DNA of 64,000 nucleotides from Galdieria partita. Taxonomy: Eukaryota; Rhodophyta; Bangiophyceae; Galdieriales; Galdieriaceae. The position numbers and the translations under genes are program-made. The notes beneath the pieces are model-generated. The model was not told the DNA's origin. It ran no database searches and worked only from the letters and a program-made list of their open reading frames with translations. This document shows positions 29,611-40,157 of this stretch, one piece after another. The stretch covers positions 243,403 through 307,402 of the forward strand of contig BQMJ01000009.1 of the NCBI GenBank assembly GCA_025991245.1. Direction: 5' to 3'. Numbering within the stretch: position 1 is the stretch's first letter; the number at the start of each line of letters is the position of its first letter.

Positions 29611-31828
29611 ATGGCTGATAATGTTGTGCAGTCAACTGTAGTATCGCTGGCTTTCGTCTTGTTTCTTTTGTTCGATGTTGGTCTGAATTTAGATAGCGGG
29701 GTTATTCCTGTTTACCTTTATGCAATCAGTGATCAGTTCAAACTCTCGAGGTGCTATTTGTAGTTTGTATTTACACTTCCTGAATGATGTCTTGTTGTAG
29801 GTTTAGTCAAGGTGTATTGGGCTCACTTTCACCTGCAGGCTTTGCTGTATCTACAATTGTCTGTAGCTATGTATTGCGACACTATTCACCTAAAGCTGTT
29901 TTAATATTATGGTTTGTAGAGAATCCTCGTTTTGGTTTGATGTGTTCATATTATGTACGATATAGTTTATTTATGGCTGTCGTAGCAAACTTGACCTTTG
30001 CCCTTTCCACCAACTGGTTTCTATTTTATTCTTCTCGTTTCCTATTTGGGGCATTCTTGGCAGCATTCTTTATATATGTGCCAGTATGGACCGATGAGTA
30101 AGTTGAAGTTGAGAATGGAGAAATCTACAGTATCGATTGAGAGAGTTATGTAGATTTGCACCTTCAAGGTTTCGAACTAGGTGGATTGGGCTTGTTCAAG
30201 CTTGTGCGCCTCTCGGTGTGATATTGGGTTTTATTTTTTCGGGGTATGTTTGTTCATTTATTGTGAATTCTTGTACGTTTACATGAAGCATTCCGAATAT
30301 CTAGTCTACTTATTGATTATCAACTTTCATGGAGACTGGCCATTATCTTTCAAAGTGGCATAGTACTTTTATGTGTTATTGGTTTGTGCCTTTGTCCACG
30401 CCGCTTCATTGATATTGAAGAAGATCGAGTATATCCATCAATGGTTCCTAAGACACCTGAATTCAGTTCCCTTGGGTCATCTACGAGGTTAAAATGGCGG
30501 ACTGGTAAGTCAATAGAACAAGAAACTTTTTCTTATTTTGAAGCATCTATTTTGAGATATTGGTTCTCCATATACTTCCTTTGTTGAACCTAGAAATTCC
30601 ATTGGTGGTCATTCGAAACGCTGTTTAAGTTTGGATGATGCTGAGGACAATTCTATTTCTCCTATGTTGCTAGGAAATGGACGAGTTGCTGAAGAGACTA
30701 GTTGCCTTCTTGATAACGCCAATGACTCTTCATCACATGACATAAGAGATGATTTTTCCAATAGCAGGTTACTTAGTTTTGCTACCGTATCATCCAATAA
30801 CTTTGCACGGGTAGGCGTGTACTATACATCGGAATGTGTTTCTGTCTGTTTTACTTATGAAACTTTGCAGGGTTTATATGCTATTGAACAGTCGTTGAAC
30901 TATGCTGCCTCAGGAATTTATTGTTTTTGGAAGGAGCTTAGTATACTTATTTCCAATAGGCTCTGGTTTTGCTGTTGTCTTACTCTGGCTTTTCTGTTTT
31001 TTACTATTGAAGGCATCCGTTATTGGGTTGTTGTTTATAGGTATCTAGATAGCTCTTTTGCTCATCTTTCTTCATTTAATGATGTGAGATGATAGACAAG
31101 AAGTATATTTAGATGGTCTTTCGAATATTGTACTTGTTTATGTTATTGTTTCTGTGACTGTAAGATAATGTACTTGTCTATTGAACTGTTTTCATGAAGC
31201 AATCATTAGGCTCCTATTACAGGAGTTCTTGTTGGAGGTCACTTGATTGATAGTCTAGGTGGTTATAAGCAACCAGAGGCTCTTTCGCGCTCATTAGAAG
31301 TCATATGCCTATTTGGCTTTTTGGCGTTTATTCCTGCATGGATTTGCGTATTGAAAAGTTTTTCCAATTTATTATTTTTTGGTATTTCTTTGTGGCTTAT
31401 TATATTTTTTGGAGCGGCCATGGTTGCTCCACTTACCGGTATTATGGTAGGCATAATTGAATATATATAGATATATATTTCAGACATTCTATTTTGTTTG
31501 TGTAGGTATCGGTTGTTTCATATGAACATCGTTCGGTGAGCTCAGCAATGAGTTTATTGATTAATCACATTTTCGGCTATTTTGCAGCCCCTCTTGTGAC
31601 TGGCTCCATCTCACAGCTCTATGGCATTAGTAAGTTGACAACATGTCACTTTGCATTTGGAAGCGCTGACATTTTCTAGGAATTGGATTTCCATGCATTT
31701 TGTTGTTGGGTTCATTGTCTTTGCTTTTTGTCATATTCGGTTTAGTTTACAACTATAGACAATTGAAATCTTTTCACAGTCAAGAAAACCCAACTAACCA
31801 GCCTTGTCATAATTGGATGACTTCATAA
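29611..31828 (+). CDS. Major facilitator superfamily transporter
   Basis: A multi-exon membrane protein. Exon 1 (from ATG 29611) gives the first helix (VVSLAFVLFLLFDVGLNL). Following exons add FSQGVLGSLSPAGFAVSTIVCSY, WFLFYSSRFLFGAFLAAFFIY, then VWTDE joined to FAPSRFRTRWIGLVQAC. An R-x-F-x-G motif in helix 4 and a conserved WTDEFAP element suggest the spinster-like/unclassified protist MFS group. A central hydrophilic loop (about 30,600-30,790) separates the two halves. The second half includes the GFLAFIPAWICVL and GAAMVAPLTGIMVG helices and ends near HNWMTS with TAA 31826-31828. The substrate is unknown. Intron positions were only partly resolved. Confidence 0.82.
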
Positions 31829-32101
31829 AGGCTGTTTATTATATACACGTAGCTAATCTATATCTATTCTACAAAATATAGAAAGGGACTATTTCCAACA
31901 TCTGGTTATACAAATGCCTTTAATAATATCCTTTACAAGCAGCCAATGTGACGTGAACGTCTTTCTATGATAGCATCCCATAGATAGATTGTTGTCAAAA
32001 GAAGACGTAAACTTATTAAGTTGATTCTACGGAGAAAAAGGTAAACAACTTTCGTGAATTCGTTGAGACCCATTTTCATTAATGACTTTATTAGGATTCG
32101 C

Positions 32102-33247
32102 TCAAGTTACTCGTAAATATTCAAAGAAATTATCTCCTATTTTTACCCTCAATTCTTCTCCTGCTTGTTTTCCGATTTCTATATTGTTCATTAAATCTCC
32201 AACTTTGGAAGTTTCTACCAAGGAAGACCCGTCAGGATATGCTACAAGTCCTCGAAAATGTAGTTTATTATTTTCTGTAATCCATGCCTGACCAGCTATT
32301 GGAGTGCGACAGGAGCCATCTAAAGATGAAAGAAAACTCCGCTCACATTCTATACAAATTCTGGAATGTGCATCATCCAACTGAGATATCCAACTATATG
32401 CGACTTCATCATCTTCACGAATGGTGACTCCAATAGCTCCTTGAGCAACTGCTGGAAGCATTTCGTCAAAAGACAAGACATGAGCAAAAGGATATTCTAG
32501 TCCTAATCTACGCATTCCAGCTAACGCCAATAAAGTTGCATCCACTTGACGTTGCTCTAATTTTTTCAAGCGAGTCTGTAGGTTGCCTCTAAAATTGACT
32601 ACTTGCAAGTGTGGATATTTTGCCAAAATCTGAGCTTGTCTTCGTAAAGAAGCTGTACCAATCACTGCTCTATTGGGTAAGGTCGATAAACTATTCGAGT
32701 GATAACAAAGAAATACGTCTCTAGTATCTTCACGAGGTAATACAGCCCCCAGTACTATTCCTGAAGGAAGCCAAGTGGGAACATCTTTCAAAGAATGAAC
32801 AGCAATATCAATTTCTCCTCGCAATTGAGCCATATCAATCTCTTTGGTAAAGAGACCCTTTCCACCAATGTCAGCAAGAGATTTATCTAGTACTGTATCT
32901 CCTGTGGTATGAATTATCTTGATTTCAACTTTCAATAGTATATTCTGGGATGCAGCAAGTTTTTCAAGACTTTCCCGTACTTGATTAGCTTGCGCCAACG
33001 CCAGTGGAGAACCACGGGTTCCCAAAACCAAGCAGTTTTTATCACCATTTGATAGCGATGCCTCTATATTGAAACATATTTCTTTGCGTATTTTGTATTT
33101 ATATACTCGATTCCATACTTGTTTTTTTGGGATCTGTTGCCAAAGTCGAACGTGACAAGCGACACAAGAACTCTTCTTGCCTTCCAAGAAGAAGCGAGAA
33201 GAATATGAGTGGGTATCCAAAGAACAAGCAACAGCAAAAAAAAGCAT
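32102..33247 (-). CDS. HMBS: Hydroxymethylbilane synthase (porphobilinogen deaminase), plastid-type
   Basis: The enzyme joins four porphobilinogens into hydroxymethylbilane for haem and chlorophyll synthesis. It is a 381-aa intronless ORF. The enzyme core begins LVLGTRGSPLALAQANQV at about residue 75. It continues GGKGLFTKEID, IDIAVHSLKDVPTWLP, TASLRRQAQI, and VNFRGNLQTRLKKLE. The dipyrromethane cofactor Cys sits in SLDGSCRTPIAG. The about 70-residue N-terminal extension is basic and Ser/Cys-containing and is probably a plastid transit peptide. ATG 33247 is the first in frame; a GTG at 33271 precedes it. The bacterial-type sequence fits plastid ancestry, but phylogeny would be needed. Confidence 0.95.
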   Translation of the reverse strand: MLFFAVACSLDTHSYSSRFFLEGKKSSCVACHVRLWQQIPKKQVWNRVYKYKIRKEICFNIEASLSNGDKNCLVLGTRGSPLALAQANQVRESLEKLAASQNILLKVEIKIIHTTGDTVLDKSLADIGGKGLFTKEIDMAQLRGEIDIAVHSLKDVPTWLPSGIVLGAVLPREDTRDVFLCYHSNSLSTLPNRAVIGTASLRRQAQILAKYPHLQVVNFRGNLQTRLKKLEQRQVDATLLALAGMRRLGLEYPFAHVLSFDEMLPAVAQGAIGVTIREDDEVAYSWISQLDDAHSRICIECERSFLSSLDGSCRTPIAGQAWITENNKLHFRGLVAYPDGSSLVETSKVGDLMNNIEIGKQAGEELRVKIGDNFFEYLRVT

Positions 33248-33644
33248 TTCAGTGCTTTTTGACTTGAACACGATGTGCTATTTCACAACTTTCAAATATC
33301 GAGTGAGTAAATTTGTTACTTTGATCACTTGTTGAAGACACTCAACATGAATGATCTCCCAAAAATTTCAGATTCTGTTGCCAATCTTTGAAGAGGGATG
33401 AAGAATTGAAACAAAATACAGACAAAACTGCAGAAAATAGAAACCAATTTGAAAGAAAGGAGTGCTCAATGAAAACTAACAAGTGGGATATAAAAGTCAG
33501 CGTAATGGGTTGCTTTTGCACATACTCGAGACTGTGAACATTCTTGTTTTGTGTTGTGTCAAACGGAAATACATATTTACAAGTATTGTCATTCAGTAAT
33601 CAGGAAGAATAAATTGGCTGGATTTTAATGAATACAGCAGCAAT
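33248..33644. other. Intergenic stretch upstream of HMBS
   Basis: About 400 bp with no gene I can support. A plus-strand frame is open from about 33,372 to 33,537, with a possible acceptor before it (TTTCAG at 33,366-33,371). No phase-consistent first exon was found. Confidence 0.4.
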
Positions 33645-33854
33645 ATGCCTTACAAGGAAATAGGTCAACCTTGTCATTGTGAAGACGATAGTGTTGTGAG
33701 AAGAAAAGGACAAACCATTAGAAATCCAAAAGGAATTTATGAAGAGCTTGTGTGCCTATTTATTGAAAGAGAGCAAAAGACTTTGCATCTCTCACATTTT
33801 TCAACAGCTGAAATGTTTCTGAACATCATAAAGAGTTATTTTTCATTGAAATAG
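33645..33854 (+). CDS. Small hypothetical protein (69 aa)
   Basis: A short ATG-started ORF between HMBS and the EH-domain gene. It has no recognised domain. The C-terminal half (YEELVCLFIEREQKTLHLS) looks protein-like with mixed hydrophobic and charged residues, but the length is within chance expectation. It could be the last exon of a spliced gene beginning near 33,270. It lies 27 bp from the convergent EH gene stop. Confidence 0.25.
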   Translation: MPYKEIGQPCHCEDDSVVRRKGQTIRNPKGIYEELVCLFIEREQKTLHLSHFSTAEMFLNIIKSYFSLK

Positions 33855-33881
33855 GTGGTCAAAAAATATCCAATTCTTCCT

Positions 33882-35502
33882 TTACTGATTTTTTTTCTCA
33901 GATGCACGACGAGAGAAAACATTTGAAAATATTGAAAAGTTACCACCTTTTCCAGATTTGTCTGAAGTTGGTGGACTTGGTGTGGCTGCAGAGACCCTGG
34001 AAGGATTGTTCATTTCTGACTTTCCACGAGAGTCTATTACAGGATCGGAATTAATAATTTCATCATAAGAAGGTGGAGGAGGCAAATCGTCACTAGGAGG
34101 TCCAGAAGAATGTTGCTTCCCTTTGTTAAAGGTCATATTCTTATTGCTCGGATTCATATTAGCTTCTCGGTCCACTCGACGAGTCTCCATTTCATTTGGG
34201 AAAAAGGAAGTTTCTACATAGTAATTCGCTTGTACATCGCTCATCTGGGAACGAATCTGTTGAATCTCAGTGTCGTAAGACTTGATTTGATCCTGTAAAA
34301 TTTTCTTCTCACTGCGTAAACCTGTCAATTTTTCTTGGATTTCTTGAATCTTTCTTTTTGCTTTGTCGGTTTCAAGTTTTGCATCAGAAAGATGCCTACG
34401 CAATGTTTCTGCATCATAGGCAGTGTAATTCATTTGATTATCTTTCACAGAGGGAGAACTTGCTTGTCGAAGAGGTGCATTAAGCTCCAATGCCAAACTA
34501 TAGGGAAGTTCTGATGGAAGCTGCTCCCCATTACTCGCTAATAAGAATAAATGTGCTGCAACACGAAATTCAAGCTTGTCTAATCTTTCATCTGCAGAAA
34601 TATCTGAAAGCTTTAAAATGCGCTGAATCAAATGATCTGCCAGACCAGACTGTGAAAAGTAGTCATTTGCTTGCGAAAAAGAGATATAATTGCTATGTGC
34701 CCAATCCAACTCTGAAAAAGTCTGATCATAATAAGCCTTTTGTTCCTCCGTTATTTTATAAGAAGATTCATCTTTCGTCGTATTAGATGTCTTAGGACTT
34801 GTTCGTTGAGTATCTCTTTCTGAACCAATTTCTCCTGCTACTGTTTCCCACTTAAATTCTGGTATCAGCTGCATACCAGCAAATCTCTGAAGACTATATA
34901 CAGAAGGGTCTGAGCCTCTTTGAGAAATGGCTATTAGTCTCAAAGCTATAAAAAAGTCTTGCCTATCTAGCTCTCCTCGATGGTTAACATCGGCGATAGA
35001 CCATATCTTCTTCAGAGTCGAGCGTTGAACACCCACAGCGTGTTCGAAAAAGTCCTTTGCAGGCTTTCCTTTCAAAGTTGGTGCTCCTCTCGATGCCCTG
35101 GTCCATAGCTCTTCATATCGGGACTCCTCAAACGCACTAAGCTTCACGAATTGAACTAGTCCTGTTCCGCACTTTGAGAAACCAAAAGAAACTTGAGAAA
35201 AACAAAAACCTACTCTGTTTCTCTACTTGTTGCATTTGATGAGAGTTTTCACTATTCAATCCATCAAAAGTCAAAGCTGGTAGAGGTTTCCCTTGCTGCT
35301 GTGATGGATAGTTTGGCATCTGAGACGGGTAAAACGAAGGTCTTGTTGACTGGTAACCATAAAAAGAAGCCCCTGGAGGAGAAAGAGAAGGTGCAGTTGA
35401 AGGGGGATAGCCATAAGGTTGATGGTGATAAGGATATCCTCCATAACCCGTATTATAATAAGGATACGGCTGACTCCAACCACCTGAATAAGAAGGATAC
35501 AT
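33882..35502 (-). CDS. EH-domain endocytic adaptor (Eps15/Ede1/Pan1-like)
   Basis: This is an endocytic scaffold that binds NPF-motif proteins. Exon 1 (from ATG 35502) encodes a Tyr/Pro/Gly-rich leader (YYNTGYGGYPYHHQPYGY). A roughly 60-nt intron follows, with an acceptor near 35,162 (ACTAG) that joins VEKQ to IQFVKLSAFEESRYEEL. The second exon carries two EH domains: KIWSIADVNHRGELDRQDFFIALRLIA and, about 110 residues later, ILKLSDISADERLDKLEFRVAAHL. Both have EF-hand-like loops. A coiled coil follows (about 100 residues, AKRKIQEIQEKLTGLRSEKK). The Pro/Ser-rich tail contains SGPPSDDLPPPPSYDEI, a PPxY-type motif. No DPF repeats or UIM are seen. Confidence 0.88.
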
Positions 35503-35640
35503 ATTATTGGACGATGACGGATGAAATTGTGACCTAGTGGACGACTGATGAGTAGTTGGAAACAGATTCCTGGGCGGCTTGTTATAGAGAAAGAGATAGA
35601 GGAACCTCGATGGTAGAGTTTAGTGTATGTTATCCAGTTT

Positions 35641-38551
35641 ATGGATAATGATTTGCTTGCTAGGTACATTCATGCACCAAGTTACGAAGGAAATCCCACA
35701 GATGCGTGGAGTATGTGCCTGTTTTCGGCAACAAGCGTAACTCAAAGATGAACGAATTTTTTAGAGCAATTGGATTTAAAAAAAGCCGCAAAAGAACTTT
35801 TGGAAGAAGCTACTGTGAAATACCACAAGAAAACGCGGTTTCAAAGCAGCGGGATTCCTAAGGATTTCTTGAAATCTGTGCAAAAGTCAGGAACTTTACG
35901 GGATCAAGTAAGACCACTTTCCAAAGGAAATTTCTTTCTCAAAAGCTGAGCTTGTTTATGTAATTAACTAGATTGGGGCTCTAGTAACGCTTATAGAAGA
36001 AGCACCGCTGTACAAATTGAAGGAGTTGGCCAGATTGATAGAACAACTGGAGAAAAAGGTATTTCAGAATTGAATTCTGTTGGTACAATTGCATTCTCAC
36101 CAAGTTCTAGTCTAAACGAATGAGATTATTGATATTTCCAGCATTAAAGGATTTGTTTATAAACGTATTATTACCGGACAGATATCTCGTTCACTTTTCT
36201 CAGAGAAATTTCGACTTTGATACGCTTACAAAGCGGCATCTTATTTTTGCTATGTTTGAGTCTGTAAGTTCGAGTAATAGATGCTATTTTTTTTACCATG
36301 TTTCATTCTCTCTGTTGTAGCATTTGAAGGAATTTTACCAACGTTATTTGTTATGTTTGGAAGAACTGTCACAGGATCCTATAGAGTACCCTCGAAATAT
36401 GGCTGTAAGCCCATTTATTTATATCTTGGAGATATGAACTGAAAATAATATCAGTTGAAGCTTGCGAGGGAGCTTATTGAAAGAAAACCAGAAGGAGAAC
36501 GTTTTCTTCTTGCTTTGATAATTAACAAAATGGGCGATCCTAGTAAAACTATAGCTTCTAAAAGTGGTTATTTTTTGCATCAGATATTGTTTCGACATCC
36601 ACATATGAAAAGTTTTATTGCAAAGTAGGTTCAATATTTGTTGGAGTATTTATCAACTCATCATATTTAATTTGCAAAGGGAGGTTATGCAATTTTGTGT
36701 TCGACCAAATCTGCCACTTCGTGCCAAGCAATATGCGCTAAACTTCCTATCTTTGTTGCATTTTACTAGCAAGTAAGATTGAGAAACAATCCTTGTATCG
36801 AGTATACTGAAAAATTGAATTTCTAGAGAAGAACCAAATTTTCTTCAAAGTTTATTGACATTTTATCTTTCTCATTTTCATCAGTTTGTTCGGGAAAAGA
36901 AGAAGGAACGGAAAGATGCAACTTCAGAGAGTTTCAGCAAACCAATTTCATATGTTTTGCAGGGCAAGCGAGTCTCGGATCTCAACTATTTCGGTATTGT
37001 TGAAGTTGTTTAGGTATAAAACGATGCATTTTGTTTTTAGAGGAGCAAGAATTGGATGATAAATTGAAGTCTGAGTTAAGATCCGTTTTTCAGGTATATA
37101 TTTTCGTTTTTTAGTTTTTCCTTAGTTGTTATTTTCTTCATGAAAACAGATAGCAAAATCTGATGCCGATGGCGATTGGCTTGCAGCAGTGGAGCTTCTT
37201 TTCATGCTGAGAAAGGTATTTCGCATAGAGTGAATTCTCGGTTGTCCATCAATAGTGACGACTCGTTAGACAGATATTAAAGGTTTGGAGGGTTATGGAA
37301 AAGTGTTGTATCAAAGAATATTCGATTCGTTGCATCTGAGTGTCCAGAAACAGGAACGTTTTCTCAAAGTGGTTTCTGATTGTTTGAAATGTGACAATGT
37401 GGTAAATAATTGCTAACTTTTATATTTTGAGTGGTTTTCATTTGTATGTAGGTAGACCGTGTTTGTGCAGTGACTAAAAGATTATTTCAAGTTGCTTTGG
37501 AAAGTAATGCATCTTTTGCAGCAGCATGTTTGCTTTCAGTATTTCGAGAGAACACACAATCAGAGCTGAAAGGGATTTTTTCCTCTTTGATACGTTTTCC
37601 AGAACAAGGCTCGATTCTTTTCCGTTGTTATATCTACCTTACTGAACCTTTTCTTTAGGACGAGAAGAGCACTCAAACACAGTGTCTGACTGCTCCAATG
37701 ACAAGTCTGTAGAATATAATGGATATGTTATGAATCCTCTGAAAGCAAACGCCTCTTTGTCTTGTTTCTGGGAACTTGAACTGCTGAGTCACCATTTTCA
37801 CCCAAGTGTAGCGATGTTTGCTTCAAAAATGCTGGATTTTTGTGAAACGCCAGTCTATTCGGGAAACGCTTTGAAAGATTTTTCTCTAAGTTCATTCTTG
37901 GAAAGATTTAGCCGGCGGAAACCTAAAGCAGGAGTGGTTTGTTTTTTGAATTTACTGTAAGAATGCTCTGTTGAACTACTCTTTTTTCCTCAAATAGGTT
38001 CAAAATTTGAAGAGTGTTAATATTTTAGGTTCTTCACAAATATTGAAATCGAACAATTTTGATGAGGTATTTTATGGATCTCTCCTCTTTTTTATGTATG
38101 TTTCTAAACTTTTTTCTCTAAAACTATAGTTTATAGAAGACCAATTCAGTTTGTCGACTTTTGTAGCTGAAATAGGAGACAAGAAAAAAGATAGACGGAA
38201 GCGTAGGATTATGAAAGAAGAAGATAGCGATGATGATAATTTGGATGAAGAGTTTGAACGGCAAATTCGACGCAAATTTGGAAACGTTTTAGACATGGAA
38301 GATTTGAATGAGATGAGTCTAGTAGAAAATGCAAGTTTTTGTTCAGTCCCATATGCATTGTTTAATATTGTTATGTATAGGAGGATGAGGAAAAAGACGA
38401 TGCTATTGCTACAGAGGTCCATTCTTTGACTGAGGAACCTTTGGAAGAAGACGTTGATTGCGCATCTGAAAAATTTCCAAACTATCAAAAACGATACAAG
38501 AAACAGAAAAGACATGGCGTGTTTGCACCGGCTGAAGAATATAGACTTTAA
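35641..38551 (+). CDS. NOC1: NOC1/MAK21/CEBPZ ribosome biogenesis factor (CBF domain)
   Basis: NOC1 pairs with NOC2 to drive maturation and intranuclear transport of pre-60S particles. The first exon (ATG 35641) ends TDAW and splices by GTATGT...TTTTAG into KQLDLKKAAKELLEEA. Further exons form alpha-helical HEAT-like repeats (FALKDLFINVLLPDRYL-like, then KGLEGYGKVLYQRIFDSL). The CBF/Mak21 signature appears late: NPLKANASLSCFWELELLSHHFHPSVAMFA, then VYSGNALKDFSLSSFLERFSRRKPK. These match CEBPZ (WELHLLAHHYHPSV; LxDFTLxxFLDRF). The C terminus is acidic and Lys-rich (KEEDSDDDNLDEEFE) and ends HGVFAPAEEYRL at 38549-38551. About a dozen introns of 45-65 nt are present. The alternative family member NOC3 is less similar. 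Confidence 0.88.
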
Positions 38552-39244
38552 AAGAGGGAAGAATGATATCCTTTTCATTCTTCTCATTATGGCATTGTTG
38601 GAGCATTAAGTTGTCATTCTTTATATTCAGCGAGAAATTCTTCCTATGCTGGAGCAGTTGCTTTTTTATGACGAAATCTGATAGTTTAGTCTTTACAAAT
38701 AGAGCCAATTTGTATTCTCTACGAAAGATTTTCTTGTTCAATACTTACCAGCGGAGTCCCGTATTTTCTCTATACCAAGTTCTACTTGTGAAACTTGTTC
38801 GTCACGTTACGTTCCGTCTAGAATGGGTTACCTTTGTCATCTCATGGGTCTGGGGATGGACAGGATGACTTGCCCACTGAAGATTTCTCTCTCGATTGTA
38901 TAGGTCGGCTTGAGATTTTCAAGTCGACGTAAAGAAGAGACTAAAATTGCATCTTTTGCAAAGGTATTGAAGCTCCTATTGATCGTATATCTTTTGTGAC
39001 ACTCCACAAATCACTGGGCAGGCTGTATGGTTTGTACCTGATATATGGTTATTCTACATATATAGTACACTGGACCATAGAGATGATAATATTTCTACTT
39101 GTTTATTCTCCAACCATAGAATGGTTTATGTCGCTTTCCAAAGACTCATCTTGAGCTACAAAGTCCCCATGTAACTTTTCATCCAATAATTGAGTCAATA
39201 GGAGAGCGATATCCATCTGTTGTGAGGTTCCATGATAGGAGCAC
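38552..39244. other. Unresolved interval between NOC1 and a small ORF
   Basis: No gene can be called safely. A plus-strand ORF (38563-38868) is hydrophobic and can be extended by phase-matched splices (donor GTCTGG about 38,850; GTATTG...GGGCAG 38,961-39,021) to a stop near 39,174. Its codon usage is not like the neighbours. A minus-strand ORF (39,246-39,103; 47 aa) overlaps it and has more typical A/T-ending codons. Confidence 0.3.
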
Positions 39245-39541
39245 ATGGCACCAAAGTATTTAGATCAGGTTTCTGATCTAGTTGTGATGTCTTGTGATTC
39301 TTCAAACTTTCCTTGTCAGTCTTCAAGACTTTTAACAACCAAGCAGATTGTCTTAAGGAACTATAGCTCTGCGTATATATGTATTCCTCACAAGATCCAT
39401 TCAACTTTTATCATCGTTGTTGATATCCTTTCCGATTCCACGGTGATACAACACAAATCCTTTTTCCCTTCTGCCTTACCAACAACAAGTGTCAATAATT
39501 ATTTCGATACTTTACTAGATTTACTTCTACCAATGCTTTAA
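39245..39541 (+). CDS. Hypothetical protein (98 aa or more)
   Basis: An ATG-started ORF with A/T-ending codon usage like the verified genes. It contains a hydrophobic strand-like segment (IHSTFIIVVDILSD) and an amphipathic C-terminal helix (YFDTLLDLLLPML), compatible with a small alpha/beta domain. I recognise no family. It could be a last exon with earlier exons in the unresolved interval upstream. Its stop is followed after 11 bp by the ATG of the next small gene, the same spacing seen between APC2 and biotin-protein ligase. Confidence 0.5.
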   Translation: MAPKYLDQVSDLVVMSCDSSNFPCQSSRLLTTKQIVLRNYSSAYICIPHKIHSTFIIVVDILSDSTVIQHKSFFPSALPTTSVNNYFDTLLDLLLPML

Positions 39542-39552
39542 AGACAAACAAA

Positions 39553-40023
39553 ATGGAAGCAATGTCATCGAATGTGTTGATTCAAGCGGAATCCTTTACG
39601 AGAAAGATGGCACCTAACGAGCAATGTTTTGATGTGTCTGTCAAAATGGACTGACCACAGTAGCAAGAATAAAAACTAGACAAAGATGGATTGCACATTT
39701 CAATAGGTAGAAGAAACAGAACAGTTTGCTCCTCAACAGCAAACCATTCATGCGCCTAGAATACAAGAAAACGAACAGTTGCAGAAAGTGAATGGCCAGG
39801 TATCAGAATTGTCTTTGTGTAAATTCGAATCAACTTTTGAAAATCGCGCATCCAATCATATCGTCCATGGAAAAAACTTGAAATTTCTAATAGCCAAGAA
39901 AAGGAATTGGATATATGTACACAATGTTTAACTCTTGAGATACGATTAGAACCGACTTGCATTTTTTGGATTTGCTCCAACTGTTGCAAAACAAGAACAG
40001 TTCAAACACTTTTTGGGGGGTAA
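39553..40023 (+). CDS. Small Cys-rich (zinc-ribbon-like) hypothetical protein
   Basis: Three exons can be joined in phase: 39553-39633, 39707-39799 and 39904-40023, giving 97 aa. The first 58 residues are Gln/Glu-rich and probably unstructured. The last exon reads ELDICTQCLTLEIRLEP and then WICSNCCKTRTV. This is a CxxC...CxxC pair spaced like a compact zinc ribbon, with an intervening hydrophobic strand. No family was recognised; LITAF-like and general zinc-ribbon folds are possibilities. The third exon's acceptor (GAAAAG at 39,903) is chosen because it preserves the frame of the Cys motif. A slightly different acceptor at CTAATAG would break it. It converges on the P-loop NTPase gene 134 bp away. 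Confidence 0.5.
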
Positions 40024-40157
40024 AATACTGAGAGATGACTTGTTTCGCAATAATTATTTGGCGTCTCTAGTTTGAAGAAGCAATCTGATACAAATGAAAG
40101 TTATGTACAGTTGGTTGAATCACATACACACAACCTCCCAAAGATACGTCTTGGTTT

